This document shows, piece by piece, positions 1 to 11,364 of a stretch of 64,000 bases of DNA. Positions within the stretch are counted from its first letter, which is position 1, and each line of letters starts with the position of its first letter. The notes beneath the pieces are model-generated. The model saw only the letters and a list, made by a program, of their open reading frames with translations, ran no database searches and was not told the origin of the DNA. The stretch comes from Delphinapterus leucas (taxonomy: Eukaryota > Chordata > Mammalia > Artiodactyla > Monodontidae): the NCBI RefSeq assembly GCF_002288925.2, contig NW_022098037.1:2722402-2786401 (forward strand). Direction: 5' to 3'. Both the position numbers and the translations under genes were made by a program.

Positions 1-43
1 GCTTTCTTCCTCAAAGATATCTCTTATCATCCCATGTCCTTTA

Positions 44-77
44 TGTGTGTTTGTGTGTGTGTGTGTATGTGTGTGTA
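44..77. repeat. (TG)n microsatellite, imperfect
   Basis: This is a run of TG dinucleotides interrupted by TTG and ATG units. It lies upstream of the first SINE and is probably length-variable. Confidence 0.85.
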
Positions 78-137
78 CAAACACAACTACGTACACAATT
101 ATTTTTTGTAGATCAAAGTTAAAGATCATATAGCCTT

Positions 138-491
138 AGGGCTTCCCTGGTGATGCAGTGGTTAAGAATCTGCCTGCTAATGCAGGGGACACGGGATCGA
201 GCCCTGGTCCAGGAAGGTCCCACATGCTGCAGGGCAACTAAGCCCATGCGCCACAACTACTGAGCCTGCGCTCCAGAGCCCATGAACCACAACTACTGAG
301 CCCACGAGCCACAACTACTGAGCCCATGTGCCACAACTACTGAAGCCCGCGCACCTAGAGCCAGTGCTCCACAACAAGAGAAGCCACCGCAATGAAAGGC
401 CCGTGCATGGCAACGAAGAGCAGCCCCCGCTCGCCGCAACTAGAGAAAGCTCGCGTGCAGCAACGAAGACCCAACGCAGCCAGAAAAAAAA
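138..491 (+). mobile_element. CHR-1-like tRNA-derived SINE (long form)
   Basis: The element begins with the tRNA-like head GGGCTTCCCTGGTGATGCAG, carries an RNA polymerase III B-box-like GGATCGAGCCC near 195, and continues through the CHR-1 body of repeated GCCACAACTACTGAG units to a short A tail. It is flanked by a perfect 17-bp target-site duplication (AAAGATCATATAGCCTT at 121-137 and 492-508), so both ends are certain. The 354-bp length and diverged body fit the older long form known from ruminants, hippos and whales. CHR SINEs depend on LINE-encoded enzymes for movement. Confidence 0.93.
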
Positions 492-654
492 AAAGATCAT
501 ATAGCCTTTGTTCAAGAAAATAACAGAAGTAAAGTATAGCATTCTTATACAAAGAAATAAGTTTTGAATGCATATAGCTGAAAGCAGGTGAAATGAAATT
601 ACCCATGATCTTATTGTTATATTACCTTTAAGAATTATACTTGACACTTTCATC

Positions 655-840
655 ATTTACTAAGCACATTATTTGGTTCTCTGAAACAAATGTGTGAAGT
701 CTGAATAGCAAGTACTATTTTGACTGTTTTTCTGGGATGAAGAAACTGACATGGAGAGGAGTTTGCCTGAGGTTCCATGTAAATGACCAGGTGAGGATGA
801 TTCCAGCTCACTCTCCCTGTCCCCAAACACCTTTGATTCT
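655..840 (-). repeat. MIR relic (weak)
   Basis: A core resembling reverse-complement MIR (GGATGAAGAAACTGACATGGAGAGG near 735) is visible with poor flanks. The rest of 509-990 shows nothing I recognise. Confidence 0.4.
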
Positions 841-989
841 TACCTTGTTTGGCATTCTTGTTCACAATGCTTTTGTAGTATGGTTGGCTGAGTTTTCTCA
901 CATCTCCACAAAATTGAAACTGATTGGGACTATACCAGGATTTGGACTGATTAAAATTTTGAGAGGAAGAGAGGGTTCATGACTTGGAG

Positions 990-1202
990 AAACTCTGATG
1001 AACCAGGCACTGTGTGTGGCATTGATTCTATGTGTACAGCAACCGTATGAGATAGGTATTGTTCTTCCCATTTTATGAAGAGGTTAAGAAACTGCAGTGC
1101 AGTATTGTGAAAAATCGATTCAAGGCTAGTAGCAGAGCTGGAATTTGAACCCAGGATTTTATAATTCTTAAGCCTGTCCACTTCCTCTTGCACAATTCTG
1201 TT
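990..1202 (-). repeat. MIR SINE relic
   Basis: The segment follows the reverse-complement MIR order: a size-class phrase (CCAGGCACTGTG), CCCATTTTATGAAGAGGTTAAG, then TAGCAGAGCTGGAATTTGAACCCAGG, where the reversed B box lies. It is an ancient tRNA-derived SINE common to mammals. Confidence 0.65.
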
Positions 1203-1639
1203 TCCCATACTTAAAATCAGTTAAGTCCTGTTCTAAACAGTGCCATAATCTTCAAAGGTATTATGAAAGATAATGTAAAAAGATGAGGTGTAGCAAAAAA
1301 TTCTAATGCTACGCCATAGAGAAACAAAAAATACTTCTAGGGAAACTGTTTTCACTGCTTTTTAACCTGCGTGCTATTAAAAAAATACAAGGGACAAAGA
1401 AAATGAAGCCTTTCTAATATTCCTTTGAAATTTACATATTCAGGGAATTACCTTTTGAGTAGAATGTGATTGATTTAGTCTCTTGTTTCAAAAAGTTAAA
1501 AAGCGCCATTTCTGTTGGTTATTCAACATCTGTGAATAACCAACAGTAGTATGTAAAGGGCAGAAGGAAAATGTGACTGTATCAGGCAGGTTCCCATTAA
1601 TAACGTGGATGGCTCTGGCAAGCCTGTGGCAGTTGCTCT
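1203..1639. other. Unassigned, AT-rich stretch
   Basis: No gene or known repeat is recognised. A small imperfect inverted repeat (GGTTATTCAACATC then GAATAACCAAC) lies at about 1518-1545 and could form a hairpin. Confidence 0.5.
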
Positions 1640-1830
1640 GATGATTTATTCAGGCATGTGCCCCAGTTCATCATCTCTCTTTTAGAGTCAAGAGTACAGT
1701 CCAGTGGCTTAAGAAGCAGCTGTGAATCTCTAAAGTTCATGGTGTGACTGTGGGCAAGTCATTTCTGGCCCCTTCAAGCCTTTTTCCACCTCTGAAATTA
1801 CACCTAATTATCTTCACAAAGGTTTTGGGA
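1640..1830 (+). repeat. MIR relic
   Basis: The order is MIR-like: TCCAGTGGCTTAAGAAGCAG head, then GTGTGACTGTGGGCAAGTCA core, then a degraded tail. The following 1831-2119 shows nothing recognisable. Confidence 0.5.
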
Positions 1831-2119
1831 AAAGATTCATTAAGGAAATTACCACTTATTTAGCAAATTGCTGCTCAAGTTCACTAAATGTTTCCCCAGT
1901 GGGCTGAATGAGCACTAGGCCCTCCTCAAGGTGGATGAATCACCTCTGTTTCCCTGGGGAAGAAGAGCTTTGCTTTACCTCCACCTCACTCCTTGTCTAG
2001 GGATGCCCAGGACTAAGTTTGGTTTCCTTAGGAAGAACATGACCTATTTACCCAGTCTTTTAAAAGAGCTTTGCTTCTTTAAAGCCATCTGGTTTGTTCT
2101 GAATATTTCCTAGACTTGT

Positions 2120-2350
2120 GAACATGCTGGGTTTAGAAAACGGCCCATGCAGAGCGGCATGAAGACGGCCCCCTTAAAGTCTCTATAATAATCACAAGTG
2201 ATTATTCAGTCTGTAATTTTCAGATATGATTAGTCAGGATAAACACCATTTTGTGCTGAATTGATTTATAAAGGCACATAAGAGTGGCATGCCAGACAGT
2301 TCAACAATCTTACCCACTGTTAAGTATTTCATAACCTACTTGTTTCTCAA
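2120..2350. promoter_or_regulatory. Candidate conserved non-coding element with palindrome
   Basis: This is repeat-free sequence containing a perfect 9+2+9 palindrome at 2187-2206 (AATAATCAC, AA, GTGATTATT) whose centre includes CAAGTG, a match to the NK2 homeodomain core. Several ATTA/TAAT cores surround it. Conservation cannot be shown from one sequence, so regulatory function is inference. Confidence 0.3.
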
Positions 2351-2974
2351 GTCATCAATGAGCACAGGAACAAAATGCCAAAGACAGCCCGACTTGTTCA
2401 GCAATCAGGAGGGTAGTTGAAGACTCCTGGTCAAAATCCTCAGAGAATATTTGACTGTATGAACAAAATGATGAAGTAGGCACTGTTATTATTGGAGCTG
2501 ATGGGCGGAAAGAATGGAACATTAGAAATTTGTCTTTTTTTCCTTGTTCACTGATAACTTCATCCTTTAACCATCCTCCATTCCACCTTCTCCTCTTGAA
2601 AGAGAAAACACAGGAATTATTCTGATTGACTAAGAACATTGGCTGATAGAATATTGTTCTCCTCTTCTATTTCTGGCCCTGCGTGTCTGTCACATAATGA
2701 TCTCTGAAATCAAGGACTGGGCTGGCAAATGCTATGAACAGAGACTCCTCTGGTGGAGGCTCAGTGTGATAAAAAATTTCACCTTCATCTTTTTGTTGAT
2801 TTGGGGGGCCCTCCTGTCACTGAATGGAGGCTCTCACTAGGGCTACAAAAGCACACCTCAGGTGGCTTTGCACACCCACAAAGTCAGGTTTTTAGGTATG
2901 TTTTCTCTAATTCTGTCATTTCTTAATATTTCTGTAATCATATTCCAAACTCATGTATGAGGAAGTCTGAGTCC
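2351..2974. other. Unassigned stretch
   Basis: No gene, RNA or repeat is recognised. Short open frames lack coding character. Confidence 0.5.
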
Positions 2975-3169
2975 ATTTATTCATGCATCCAACCAGTATT
3001 TTATTGAGACTTTCTATATGACATTATCTATACGATGCTATCTATAGGGTGGTATCTCCAGTGATAAGTAGTAGAGAGAACATAATGAGGGGAAAGAAAA
3101 AGACATGGTCCAGGCTCAGATCCTTTACATCAGTGAAAAGCAGAGTTAAGGAAAGATGGTGAAGCACGT

Positions 3170-3201
<32 letters not shown>

Positions 3202-3355
3202 GGGGGTGGCGTGAGGGACAGAGACCAAAGGCCTATAGAAACATTGACCAGTTTAGCTCTCCATTGAATAAAGTTTGTTCTAAGTATTGGGGAAATAATG
3301 GTGATGGGGTCTCTGCCCTCAGCATGTTTTCATTTGAGTTGATGGAATAGTTTGG
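2975..3355 (-). repeat. L2 LINE 3' relic split by a (TG)n tract
   Basis: ATTCATGCATCCAACCAGTATTTTATTGAG starts a reverse-complement L2 3' end. After the TG tract the text TTCTAAGTATTGGGGAAATAATGGTGATGG and CTCTGCCCTCAGCATG resumes the same family. The element is diverged and 3'-only. Confidence 0.5.
3169..3201. repeat. (TG)n microsatellite
   Basis: An uninterrupted TG run of about 16 units sits inside the L2 relic and is a candidate polymorphic marker. Confidence 0.9.
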
Positions 3356-3699
3356 AAAATTCTACTTCAGAAAATTTATTTGAGTTCTTGTAGTGATACA
3401 CCAATATTTGATAAGTAGTGGAGAGTGGTCCAGTCTTTGGAGGTCTTGGGGGCCTGGGAAGTAGGAGGAAGGAAATAAATGACTCTTTGTTGTATCCATC
3501 CTGGGAGCCAGTGCCCTGCCAGGAATCTTCCCTGCTGCCGCCGCCTCACTCAGGGTTTCTGCAATCATGCAGCGTAGGTCAGGTCTCTATGTTTTAATGA
3601 CAAGGCAGCCTCAGAGAGATAATTTAGCTTCTTCAGATGAGGAAAGAAAAGAAAGGAAACTACCCACATCCAAAAAGGATGCAGTAATTAATAAGTGCT

Positions 3700-3865
3700 T
3701 CTTGATCTTGGCTGCACATTAGAGCTTTTGCAATCCTTCGTGGCTAGGCTGTACCCAGACCCATTAATTCCCACTCGCTGCGGGGGGATCCCCAGCGTCA
3801 GTATTTTTTAAAGCTCCCGAGGTGAGTCCAAAGTGCAGCTCATGTTGAGAGCAGCTGTTTTAAAT
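3700..3865. repeat. MER5/hAT-like DNA transposon relic
   Basis: The phrases CTTGATCTTGGCTGCACATTAGAGC and CCCAGCGTCAGTATTTTTTAAAGCTCCC resemble non-autonomous hAT elements of the MER5 type. The subfamily is not assigned. The preceding 3360-3699 is unassigned. Confidence 0.4.
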
Positions 3866-4682
3866 GATATTTAAGGTACGTGACGTGTATATTTCTTTCT
3901 TCAAGATGCATCATCAAGAAATGTTAAGGCAGGAAGGAGCCCTAAAACCTAGTTGCTTAGTTGTACAAAGGAAGAGACCATGGGTGAGATAAGTCGGGTG
4001 ACTGACAAAATTCTTATAGCTAATCAGGGACAGAGCTGGGTGTCTTGCTCTCACTTTGACTTGTTGGCTCATCCAGAAAAGTTTGAAGACAGTCTCTTCC
4101 ATACAGCCAAGGTGAATGTTGACTCTCGGAGCTTTATTACAAATTTTCTTGAATTTTCTTTTTTAATTGTGGAAGCCATTTCGAAACATACCACTGTGCA
4201 CTAATATGTTAGTATTTTAGAACCTGTTTTGATGGGCTTTTGTGGTGATCTTTTTTTTCACAAGAATATCCAGAAGGCGAGGCTAGAAAATAGAAAAGTA
4301 ATTTAAATTTTATCAAGTTTTTGCATAACTGGTGTATCTTTGCTGTCTCAGAGAAGAACTAGGGAATCAGAGGTCAACTTGAAGAACCTCATTTATATGA
4401 TAATTACCAGTAAGCAGTGGCCAGTGATTCATGATACAAATCATTTGTTCCTCTGGGACTTGTATATTTACTGGGCAGGAAGTATGTGATTATGTCGTAC
4501 TAATTAGTTTCTAGGTGACAGAAAGAATGTAGCACAATTGAGACTAAGTTTGTTAATTGTGTGCTGTTTAGTTTCTTTAGTTACTTGTTATTGCAGAGTT
4601 TTTAATTTAATTTTTAATCTTCCTGTATTCACCCAGGAAGTCTCTGGGTGAATACACACCTGGATGACTAGATACTAACTTT
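3866..4682. other. Unassigned stretch
   Basis: No gene is seen. A faint MIR-like phrase (CAGGGACAGAGCTGGGTG near 4027) may mark a degraded repeat. Confidence 0.4.
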
Positions 4683-4862
4683 GTATTAACACTTTCATAG
4701 TCTATAACATTCTTTAATATGCTAATCTTATGTAATCCTAACCCTCGTCCTCCAAGGCACGTATTATCATTGTTATAAAACTCCCTTTACAGGTGAACAA
4801 GCTGAAGGCAGAGAAGTTAGACTTGGAGCTCCTACAACTAGAAATGGATCATATTACTTGGT
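4683..4862 (-). repeat. MIR relic
   Basis: TTATGTAATCCTAACCCTCG, CTCCCTTTACAGGTGAACAAGC and GCAGAGAAG follow the reverse MIR order. The tRNA-like end is degraded. Confidence 0.55.
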
Positions 4863-5957
4863 ATTCACATCTCCTGTGATGAATAATTATGAGGAATGAT
4901 AATGAACAGCCAGAAATGATCATTGTTTAGCTAACTTTTCCTAATTTTCTCAACTACTAAGAAAAAGGTTATGAAAAAAGGACATAATAAGCAACTATTG
5001 TATAATGGATGGGGAATAAAATTACTGGGGGGAGTATAAATTTGGGGAGGTGATATTTTTACAGCTAGGGAAAAGAGCTTCAGTGGGCAAAAGCTGAATT
5101 AAAAAACAGTGGAATGCTCTTTGTAGTTCAGCTGAAAAAAGGTCTGAGAAAAGGAAGAAGGTAAGAGCAACAAAACAGAAACCCACAAAGAACAATAACA
5201 GCAAATACGGAAGAGCAGAAGAAAGTGGAAAATAATGAACAAATACAGTGAGAAAGAAATCTGTCATTAAACCAAGGCAAGATGGGAAATTAAAATTAGA
5301 TGAATAATAAGTTGGGTATTTAGTGATTTTTTAAAATGTTTCTGCCTGCGGTCCAGAAATACTCATTTAAAGGATAGACAGATAGTCATTATTATCTGAA
5401 ATGGGACAGAAAGAATGGATAGGAGCCACTTCTACTTACAGCATAATGTTCACTGCGTTTGTCTCCCAGTCAAACGTTTCCTGAATATGTATGACAGAGT
5501 CTTTCTGACAAATAATACAGAGTTGTATTGCCTGAAATATAGGAGAAATGCTAGCTAGCATGGAACCTAGAGGCCCCCAGATATGGGTGACGTGGAAAGA
5601 ATATTATCCCTGAGATGGCAGATTTTGCTAAAAGCCTTGAGTGAAATGTAGATATTACAAGAACCTGAGACTATTGTTCTAGAGGTAAAGCATTCCACAA
5701 ACCGATAGGCAGAATGGTGCTGCCATAGAAGAATAAAATTCACAAACCCAAAGGGCATCAAGTTTGATTTAATGCCTTTCTTAATCTCCAGATGCTTTCC
5801 TGAGGAAATGTTTCTATATTTCCATAAATTCACAGTCAAAAAAGAATTTGGGGCCAAGAGTATGCTATATATTGTTACCTGTTAGGTCTCCATTAAATAA
5901 GCTTCAATCATCTTAGGCCCTCAAGTGGCCCATCAGGAGAACATCAGAAATAACTAG
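4863..5957. other. Unassigned, AT-rich stretch
   Basis: About 1.1 kb with no recognised gene, RNA or repeat. The small open frames have no protein-like composition. Confidence 0.5.
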
Positions 5958-6620
5958 TGTACTAGTCAGGGTTTTCCAGAGAAACAGAACCAATAGGATG
6001 TGTGTGTGTATATATATATGGGGAGATTTATTTTAACGAACTGGCTCAGGTGATTATGGAGACCATCAAGTCCAAAGTCTGCAGGATGGGCTGGCAGGGT
6101 GGAGACACAGAAGAGCTAATGTTACAGAGGAAATGTTCAGAGGAAATCTGAAGGCCATCAGCTGGCCAAATCCCCTCTTGCTCAGAGTTCAGTCGTTTGT
6201 TATTTTATTTTATTTTATTTTTTTGCGGTACGCGGGCCTCTCACTGTTGTGGCCTCTCCCGTTGCGGAGCACAGGCTCCGGACGCGCAGGCTCAGCGGCC
6301 ATGACTCACGGGCCCAGTCGCTCCATGGCATGTGGGATCTTTCCAGACCGGGGCACGAACCCGTGTCCCCCGCATCGGCAGGCGGACTCTCAACCACTGC
6401 GCCACCAGGGAAGCCCAGTCGTTTGTTATTTTAATTCCTTCAGTTGATTGGATGAGGCCCATCATATTGGGAGGGCAATGTGCTTTACTCAAAGTCTATG
6501 AACTCAAATGTAAATCTCATCCATGAATCCCCTCCAGAACCATCCAGAATACTGTTTTACCTAATAGCTGGGCTCTGTAGCTCAGCCACGTTGACACATA
6601 AAATGAACCATCACAACTTG
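5958..6620. repeat. Old interspersed repeat, probably an L1M-type 3' end, split by a SINE
   Basis: It starts TAGTCAGGGTTTTCCAGAGA, passes an internal TG/TA tract, and resumes after the SINE with TGATTGGATGAGGCCCATC, ending GACACATAAAATGAACCATC. These are landmarks of a common mammalian repeat that I place, without certainty, among old LINE-1 3' ends. The CHR-2 SINE at 6208-6415 interrupts it. Confidence 0.5.
6208..6415 (-). mobile_element. CHR-2-like SINE
   Basis: On the minus strand the SINE reads from GGGCTTCCCTGGTGGCGCAG at 6415 down to an interrupted A tail. An 18-bp perfect target-site duplication (CAGTCGTTTGTTATTTTA at 6190-6207 and 6416-6433) fixes both ends. The short form and low divergence fit the cetacean/hippo CHR-2 group. 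Confidence 0.94.
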
Positions 6621-7084
6621 CCTGGTGATATTTTATAATCATTGACTTTTCCACTATATGAATTCTCTTATTTAAGCTCTACAAGGTGTGTGGTGTGTGT
6701 GTATATGTAATCACTTTATCCCCAAAGGAAAGGGAAACATCATTGACTGACTGGAGAAATCAACACTAGAATTCAACTTTTTATTGGTGTGGATGAGAAG
6801 TACAAGAATGAATGTGTAAAGCTGGACAGAACTTTTGACAACAGATTCCAGTAGCTTTTGATGGTGGTATCTGTGGAAACTACTGTATGAAAATGTAAGC
6901 ATAGAGATGCGTATTTACATTTTAAAGGAACAGTCTTTGGGTGTGCATAATAACAGAGAGGTATAAAATTCACAAGACATTCCAAAGAATGGGACTTGAG
7001 TCTCAAAAAGGAAAAGACACTATTACATTTGGTTTGTGGAATAATAATAATAATAATGGCTAACATTGTAACAAGTCTTTTAAA
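6621..7084. other. Unassigned stretch
   Basis: No gene is recognised. It contains short TG and AAT microsatellite-like runs near 6687 and 7040. Confidence 0.5.
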
Positions 7085-7096
7085 TGCATGATTTTT

Positions 7097-8546
7097 TAAA
7101 AAATTTATTTTTATTTTTTTATACAGCAGGTTCTTATTAGTTATCTGTTTTACACATATTAGTGTATACATGTCAATACCAATCTCCCAATTCATCCCAC
7201 CACCACCACCACCCCCCCGCCACTTTCCCCCCTTGGTGTCCATATGTTTGTTCTCTACATCTGTGTCTCTATTTCTGCCCTGCAAACCGGTTCATCTGTA
7301 CCACTTTTCTAGGTTCCACATACATGAATTAATATACGATATTTGTTCTTCTCTTTCTGACTTACTTCACTCTGTATGACAGTCTCTAGATCCATCCACA
7401 TCTCTACAAATGACCCAATTTCATTCCTTTTTATGGCTGAGTAATATTCCATTGTATATATGTACCCCTTCTTCTTTACCCATTCGTCTGGCAGTGGGCA
7501 TTTAGGTTGCTTTCATGACCTGGCTATTGTAAATAGTGCTGCAATGAACATTGGGGTGCATGTGTCTTTTTGAATTATGGTTTTCTCTGGGTATATGCCC
7601 AGTAGTGGGATTGCTGGATCATATGGTAATTCTATTTTTAGTTTTTTAAGGAACCTCCATACTGTTCTCCATAGTGGCTATATCAATTTACATTCCCACC
7701 AACAGTGCAAGAGGGTTCCCTTTTCTCCACACCCTCTTCAGCATTTGTTGTTTGTAGATTTTCTGATGATGCCCATTCTAACTGGTGTGAGGTGATACCT
7801 CATTGTAGTTTTGATTTGCATTTCTCTAATAATTAGTGATGTTGAGCAGCTTTTCACGTGCTTCTTGGCCATCTGTATGTCTTCTTTGGAGAAATGTCTA
7901 TTTAGGTCTTCTGCCCATTTTTGGGTTGGGTTGCTTGTTTCTTTAATATTGAGCTGCAAGAGCTGTTTATATATTTTGGATATTAATCCTTTGTCCGTTG
8001 ATTCGTTTGCAAATATTTTCTCCCATTCTGAGGGTTGTCTTTTGGTCTTCTTTGTAGTTTCCTTTGCTTTGCAAAAGCTTTTAAGTTTCATTAGGTCCCA
8101 TTTGTTTATTTTTTGTTTTTATTTCCATTACTCTAGGAGGTGGATCAAAAAAGATCTTGCTGTGATTTATGTCAAAGAGTGTTCTTCCTATGTTTTCCTC
8201 TAAGAGTTTTATAGTGTCCGGTCTTACATTTGGGTCTCTAATCCATTTTGAGTTTCTTTTTGTGTATGGTGTTAGGGAGTGCTCTAATTCCATTCTTTTA
8301 CATGTAGCTGTCCAGTTTTCCCAGCACCACTTATTGAAGAGACTGTCTTTTCTCCATTGTATATCCTTGCCTCCTTTGTCATAGATTAGTTGACCATAGG
8401 TGCGTGGGTTTATCTCTGGGCTTTCTATCCCGTTCCATTGATCTATATTTCTGGTTTTGTGCCAGTACCATATTGTCTTGATTACTGTAGCTTTGTACTA
8501 TAGTCTGAAGTAAGGGAGTCTGATTCCTCCAGCTGTTTTTTTTCCC
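7097..8546 (-). mobile_element. LINE-1, 5'-truncated copy A
   Basis: The minus strand holds the last 1.2 kb of L1 ORF2 plus a short 3' UTR and A-rich tail. The 3' UTR on the plus strand is C-rich at 7201-7232, so G-rich in the element. A probable 12-bp target-site duplication with one mismatch (TGCATGATTTTT at 7085-7096; TGCATTATTTTT at 8547-8558) brackets it. This is ordinary 5' truncation during target-primed reverse transcription. Confidence 0.9.
7309..8540 (-). pseudogene. L1 ORF2 C-terminal fragment (copy A)
   Basis: This decodes to the ORF2p C-terminal region downstream of the reverse transcriptase. Readable segments include [26 protein letters not shown] and the start of the cysteine-rich segment (NNKC). 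The reading frame shifts near 8085 and 8300-8380, so no product is expected. The endonuclease and reverse transcriptase are absent through 5' truncation. Confidence 0.88.
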
Positions 8547-8574
8547 TGCATTATTTTTATATAATCTCAAAACG

Positions 8575-8725
8575 GTCATTCTGAGTCTCCAAATGAGGAG
8601 ACTGAAGCACAGAATGGCTAAGTAATCTGTCCAAGGTCAAGAAGCCAACAAATGCTAGGAAGTCCTTGGGCAAGGAGGGACTTTGACAGTCATGTGGGTT
8701 GCTCTCAAACCCAGTGCCTAATTCC
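8575..8725 (-). repeat. MIR relic
   Basis: AAATGAGGAGACTGAAGCACAGA followed by GGCTAAGTAATCTGTCCAAGG matches the reverse MIR core. It lies directly beside the L1 insertion. Confidence 0.55.
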
Positions 8726-9454
8726 TCCTGACAGCAGTGCTGGCAAATGGCCATCCTGCTTCCACCCATCATCTCCAGACACAGATTACTGCCTGTGTAT
8801 CATTTTTGCAAATCAAGGAAGAATTCTGGTGAGATGTATGCTTATGAGCAGTGATCTACATTTCATTCTAAGCCCTGCAGCTATAGTTGAGCCCTCCATG
8901 CTACCTGGCCATCATTTCACTCATCTCTGGCTGGCTGCTCTTCCTGTTCCTACAATGGACATTTGGAACCTTCACCAGTCTTCCCAGTACCCTTCCCATC
9001 CCTGGTCACTCAGAGAGAATGAGTTCCTGCTTCACTGAAAATGTAGGGGCTGTTGGGCATGCAGTCCTGCAACTTACCTCCTTTCCAACCAAAAGTCAGC
9101 CTGATCGGCACCCATTCTTCCATCCTAGGGCCTTTACTCCAAATTGATCAGGGCGGTCCAGGATGTCGTTAAGTACGTTGTATAGAGCGGGAAAAGGGGG
9201 ATTCTTAGTGCACACTTTCTGTTCAAGCTAAACCTTGAATTTTCCCATATGATCTTTTGAAACTTTGCCCACCCTATTTCTGAGTTTCCTGATTCAGGGC
9301 TGTTTATCCTATTTTCTACTCACCCATCAGATTTAATGCACAGATTTTTGTTTTTGTTTCTTTTTTATTATAATTTTGGCTTCTCTCTCAACCATAGCGA
9401 TGACTTGCCTTCCTGAAATTCTTCCTTGAAATATTTAGAGTGGACTGTTGGCTA
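8726..9454. other. Unassigned stretch
   Basis: No gene or repeat is recognised. Overlapping small open frames at 8652-9147 have no recognisable domain. Confidence 0.45.
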
Positions 9455-9545
9455 CATAATAATAATAATAGCTAAAGGCTTACTGAGTGCTTACCATATG
9501 GCTGGTGCTATTTTAAATGCTTTACAGGGATCTCCTCATATAAAG
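9455..9545 (-). repeat. MIR 3' fragment
   Basis: GCTTACTGAGTGCTTACCATATGGCTGG is the reversed MIR tail. It follows a short AAT run. Confidence 0.5.
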
Positions 9546-9639
9546 ATACTTAACTTGTCTTGTGTCACTAATTCCTTTGAGAATCTGAACCCTTTTCCCA
9601 GAAAAATCTGCACTCAGGAGCATCCACGTATCTTCTGTT

Positions 9640-10110
9640 TTACTGTCTACTACTGTGGAAGAAACCACCCCCAAACAACAGTTTTTGTTTTTTAAAAATT
9701 TATCATGATTCTGTTCATTGGCAGGTGATTCTTCTGCTTCATCTGGTGTCACTGGGACACTAGGGAAGCTGGAAATTCCAAAAAGCCGTCACTCACATGG
9801 CTGAAAGTTCGTGGCAGCTGCTAGCTTTTGGCCATCGGCTTCAGATGTCTTCCTCATGGGCATCTCCATGTGGCTGCTTGGACTTCCAACAGTCTGGTGG
9901 TCTCAGAGTCGCCGGGATTTTTACATGGCAGCTGGCTTTCCTCAAAGGTTGAAATCTTAAGGCTAGATCTCAAAACTGGCACAGAGACACTTCTTCCAAA
10001 TTCTATTAAAGTAGATCACAGAGCTTACCCAAGTTCACGGGAGGAAAATACACACACACATGAATACTGGGAGGCAAAATTTAGTACAGGCCACCAAAGG
10101 TCCAGCCTAC
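9640..10110. repeat. Old interspersed repeat (probably L1M-type 3' end)
   Basis: Phrases such as ACATGGCAGCTGGCTTTCC, GATCACAGAGC and a terminal CTGGGAGGCAAAATTTAG resemble the repeat family also seen at 15447-15990. Family assignment is uncertain. Confidence 0.4.
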
Positions 10111-10239
10111 TGTGTGCATGCACAATGATTTCAAGAGGTATGCATACCTTATAAATCCATTTAAAGACCCCAGCGAGTAGATAGACTTCAGGTTAAGGAC
10201 TCATGACCTGGGATCAAGCAAGATAACCCTTTTATTCAA

Positions 10240-10610
10240 TGAGTCTAGCATAGAGAAGTGGGGAGATGACCGTCACTGTGAAGGGAATTGCACTTGCACA
10301 GTGCATTGATGGGCCCATGCATGGCATGTTTCAGGGACAGTAAGAGGTCAGTTAACTAAAAGACTAGGAATTAAGGTTGGAATCAGATTATGGAATATTT
10401 TGAAAGGCAGCCTGTGGAGCTTGAACTTCATTCAGTGGGCATTGGGGAGCCATTGCAAGTTTTTAAAAAAAGATATAATAGCACAAATGCCAGAATAATT
10501 CAGGAGAATAATAAGAAATAAGGAGAATGGTGTAGAGGGAAATATGTTAAAGAGTTTTAGGAGGTGGTGGGATTTTGACTCAGAAGTAAGTTTTAAAGTC
10601 AGGACTAACA
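10240..10610 (-). repeat. L2-like relic
   Basis: The run GGCAGCCTGTGGAGCTTGAACTTC then GGGGAGCCATTGCAAGTTTTTAAAA resembles an upstream portion of the reverse L2 3' region. It is highly diverged. Confidence 0.4.
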
Positions 10611-11364
10611 AAATCATCCTCATAAAGAATGGAGGCATAAAAATTTACTGTAGAAAAGGGTTTTGTAGTGCATGATGTAGCAAATATATGACAATATAGA
10701 AAGCATTATATATATAGTATCATTTTGTGTGTTTGGATTAAGGAAGAGCTCCCTCAGCCTTTCTGACTTCAATTGATAGAAAAAAAAAATCAAGCAGGGA
10801 ATTTTTGGAATTGCTTTCTGATTCGAGTCCCTAAGAATAAAGAAGAAGCCTGTGGGATCAGAGCAAACCTTGAATGTTAGTGGGTTACTTCTCACTAAGG
10901 AAGAATGTTCAACATACAGCAAAAATCCCGAAGGTCAGAAAAGCACTAGTAGTGGTCCAGTTACTGTTTGTCAGCCCACAAAATTGAGTAGAAACCTCCC
11001 CACTTTTGGCCCTGAAATGATACCTGCAATAGTGTTTAGAGGATATATATTATACAAGAGGTTAGGTGGAAGGACATAAAAGCTCACATTTATTTCATGG
11101 GTGAAATTTTTTTTGCAAACTTGAATCTGCTGCTTGCTTTCTGAAACCACCTCTGTTGGCCTTTATCATCAAGCTTTTGACTCTGTTGGTACCTAAGAGT
11201 GCCTCTGCCGGGTGAGGAGAAGGATTGGTGCTGGGCTGTCCATGTTTACTTTGGAGGTTTCTAAGGTTTACTGGCCAATATTTGAGGGCTTGGACAGGAT
11301 GGGGTTGAGACTGCCATCCAGGAGTGTGGAGCTGATTAAAGTTGTTGAGGCCACAGGGATTTCT
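10611..11364. other. Unassigned stretch
   Basis: Nothing is recognised. Small open frames on both strands overlap each other and look like chance. Confidence 0.45.

Noticed and set aside
301..345. Repeated GCCACAACTACTGAGCCC units as a CRISPR or satellite array
   Set aside because: These are internal repeats of the CHR-1 SINE body.
138..491. A tRNA gene
   Set aside because: The tRNA-like head with A and B boxes belongs to a SINE; there is no full cloverleaf, and target-site duplications flank it.
6133..6526. Several short open frames around 6.1-6.5 kb, with similar peptides at 12.2-12.5, 16.8-17.1, 28.4-28.8, 50.0-50.3 and 63.7-64.0 kb
   Set aside because: The shared peptide texts come from the CHR-2 SINE body, which has no coding function.
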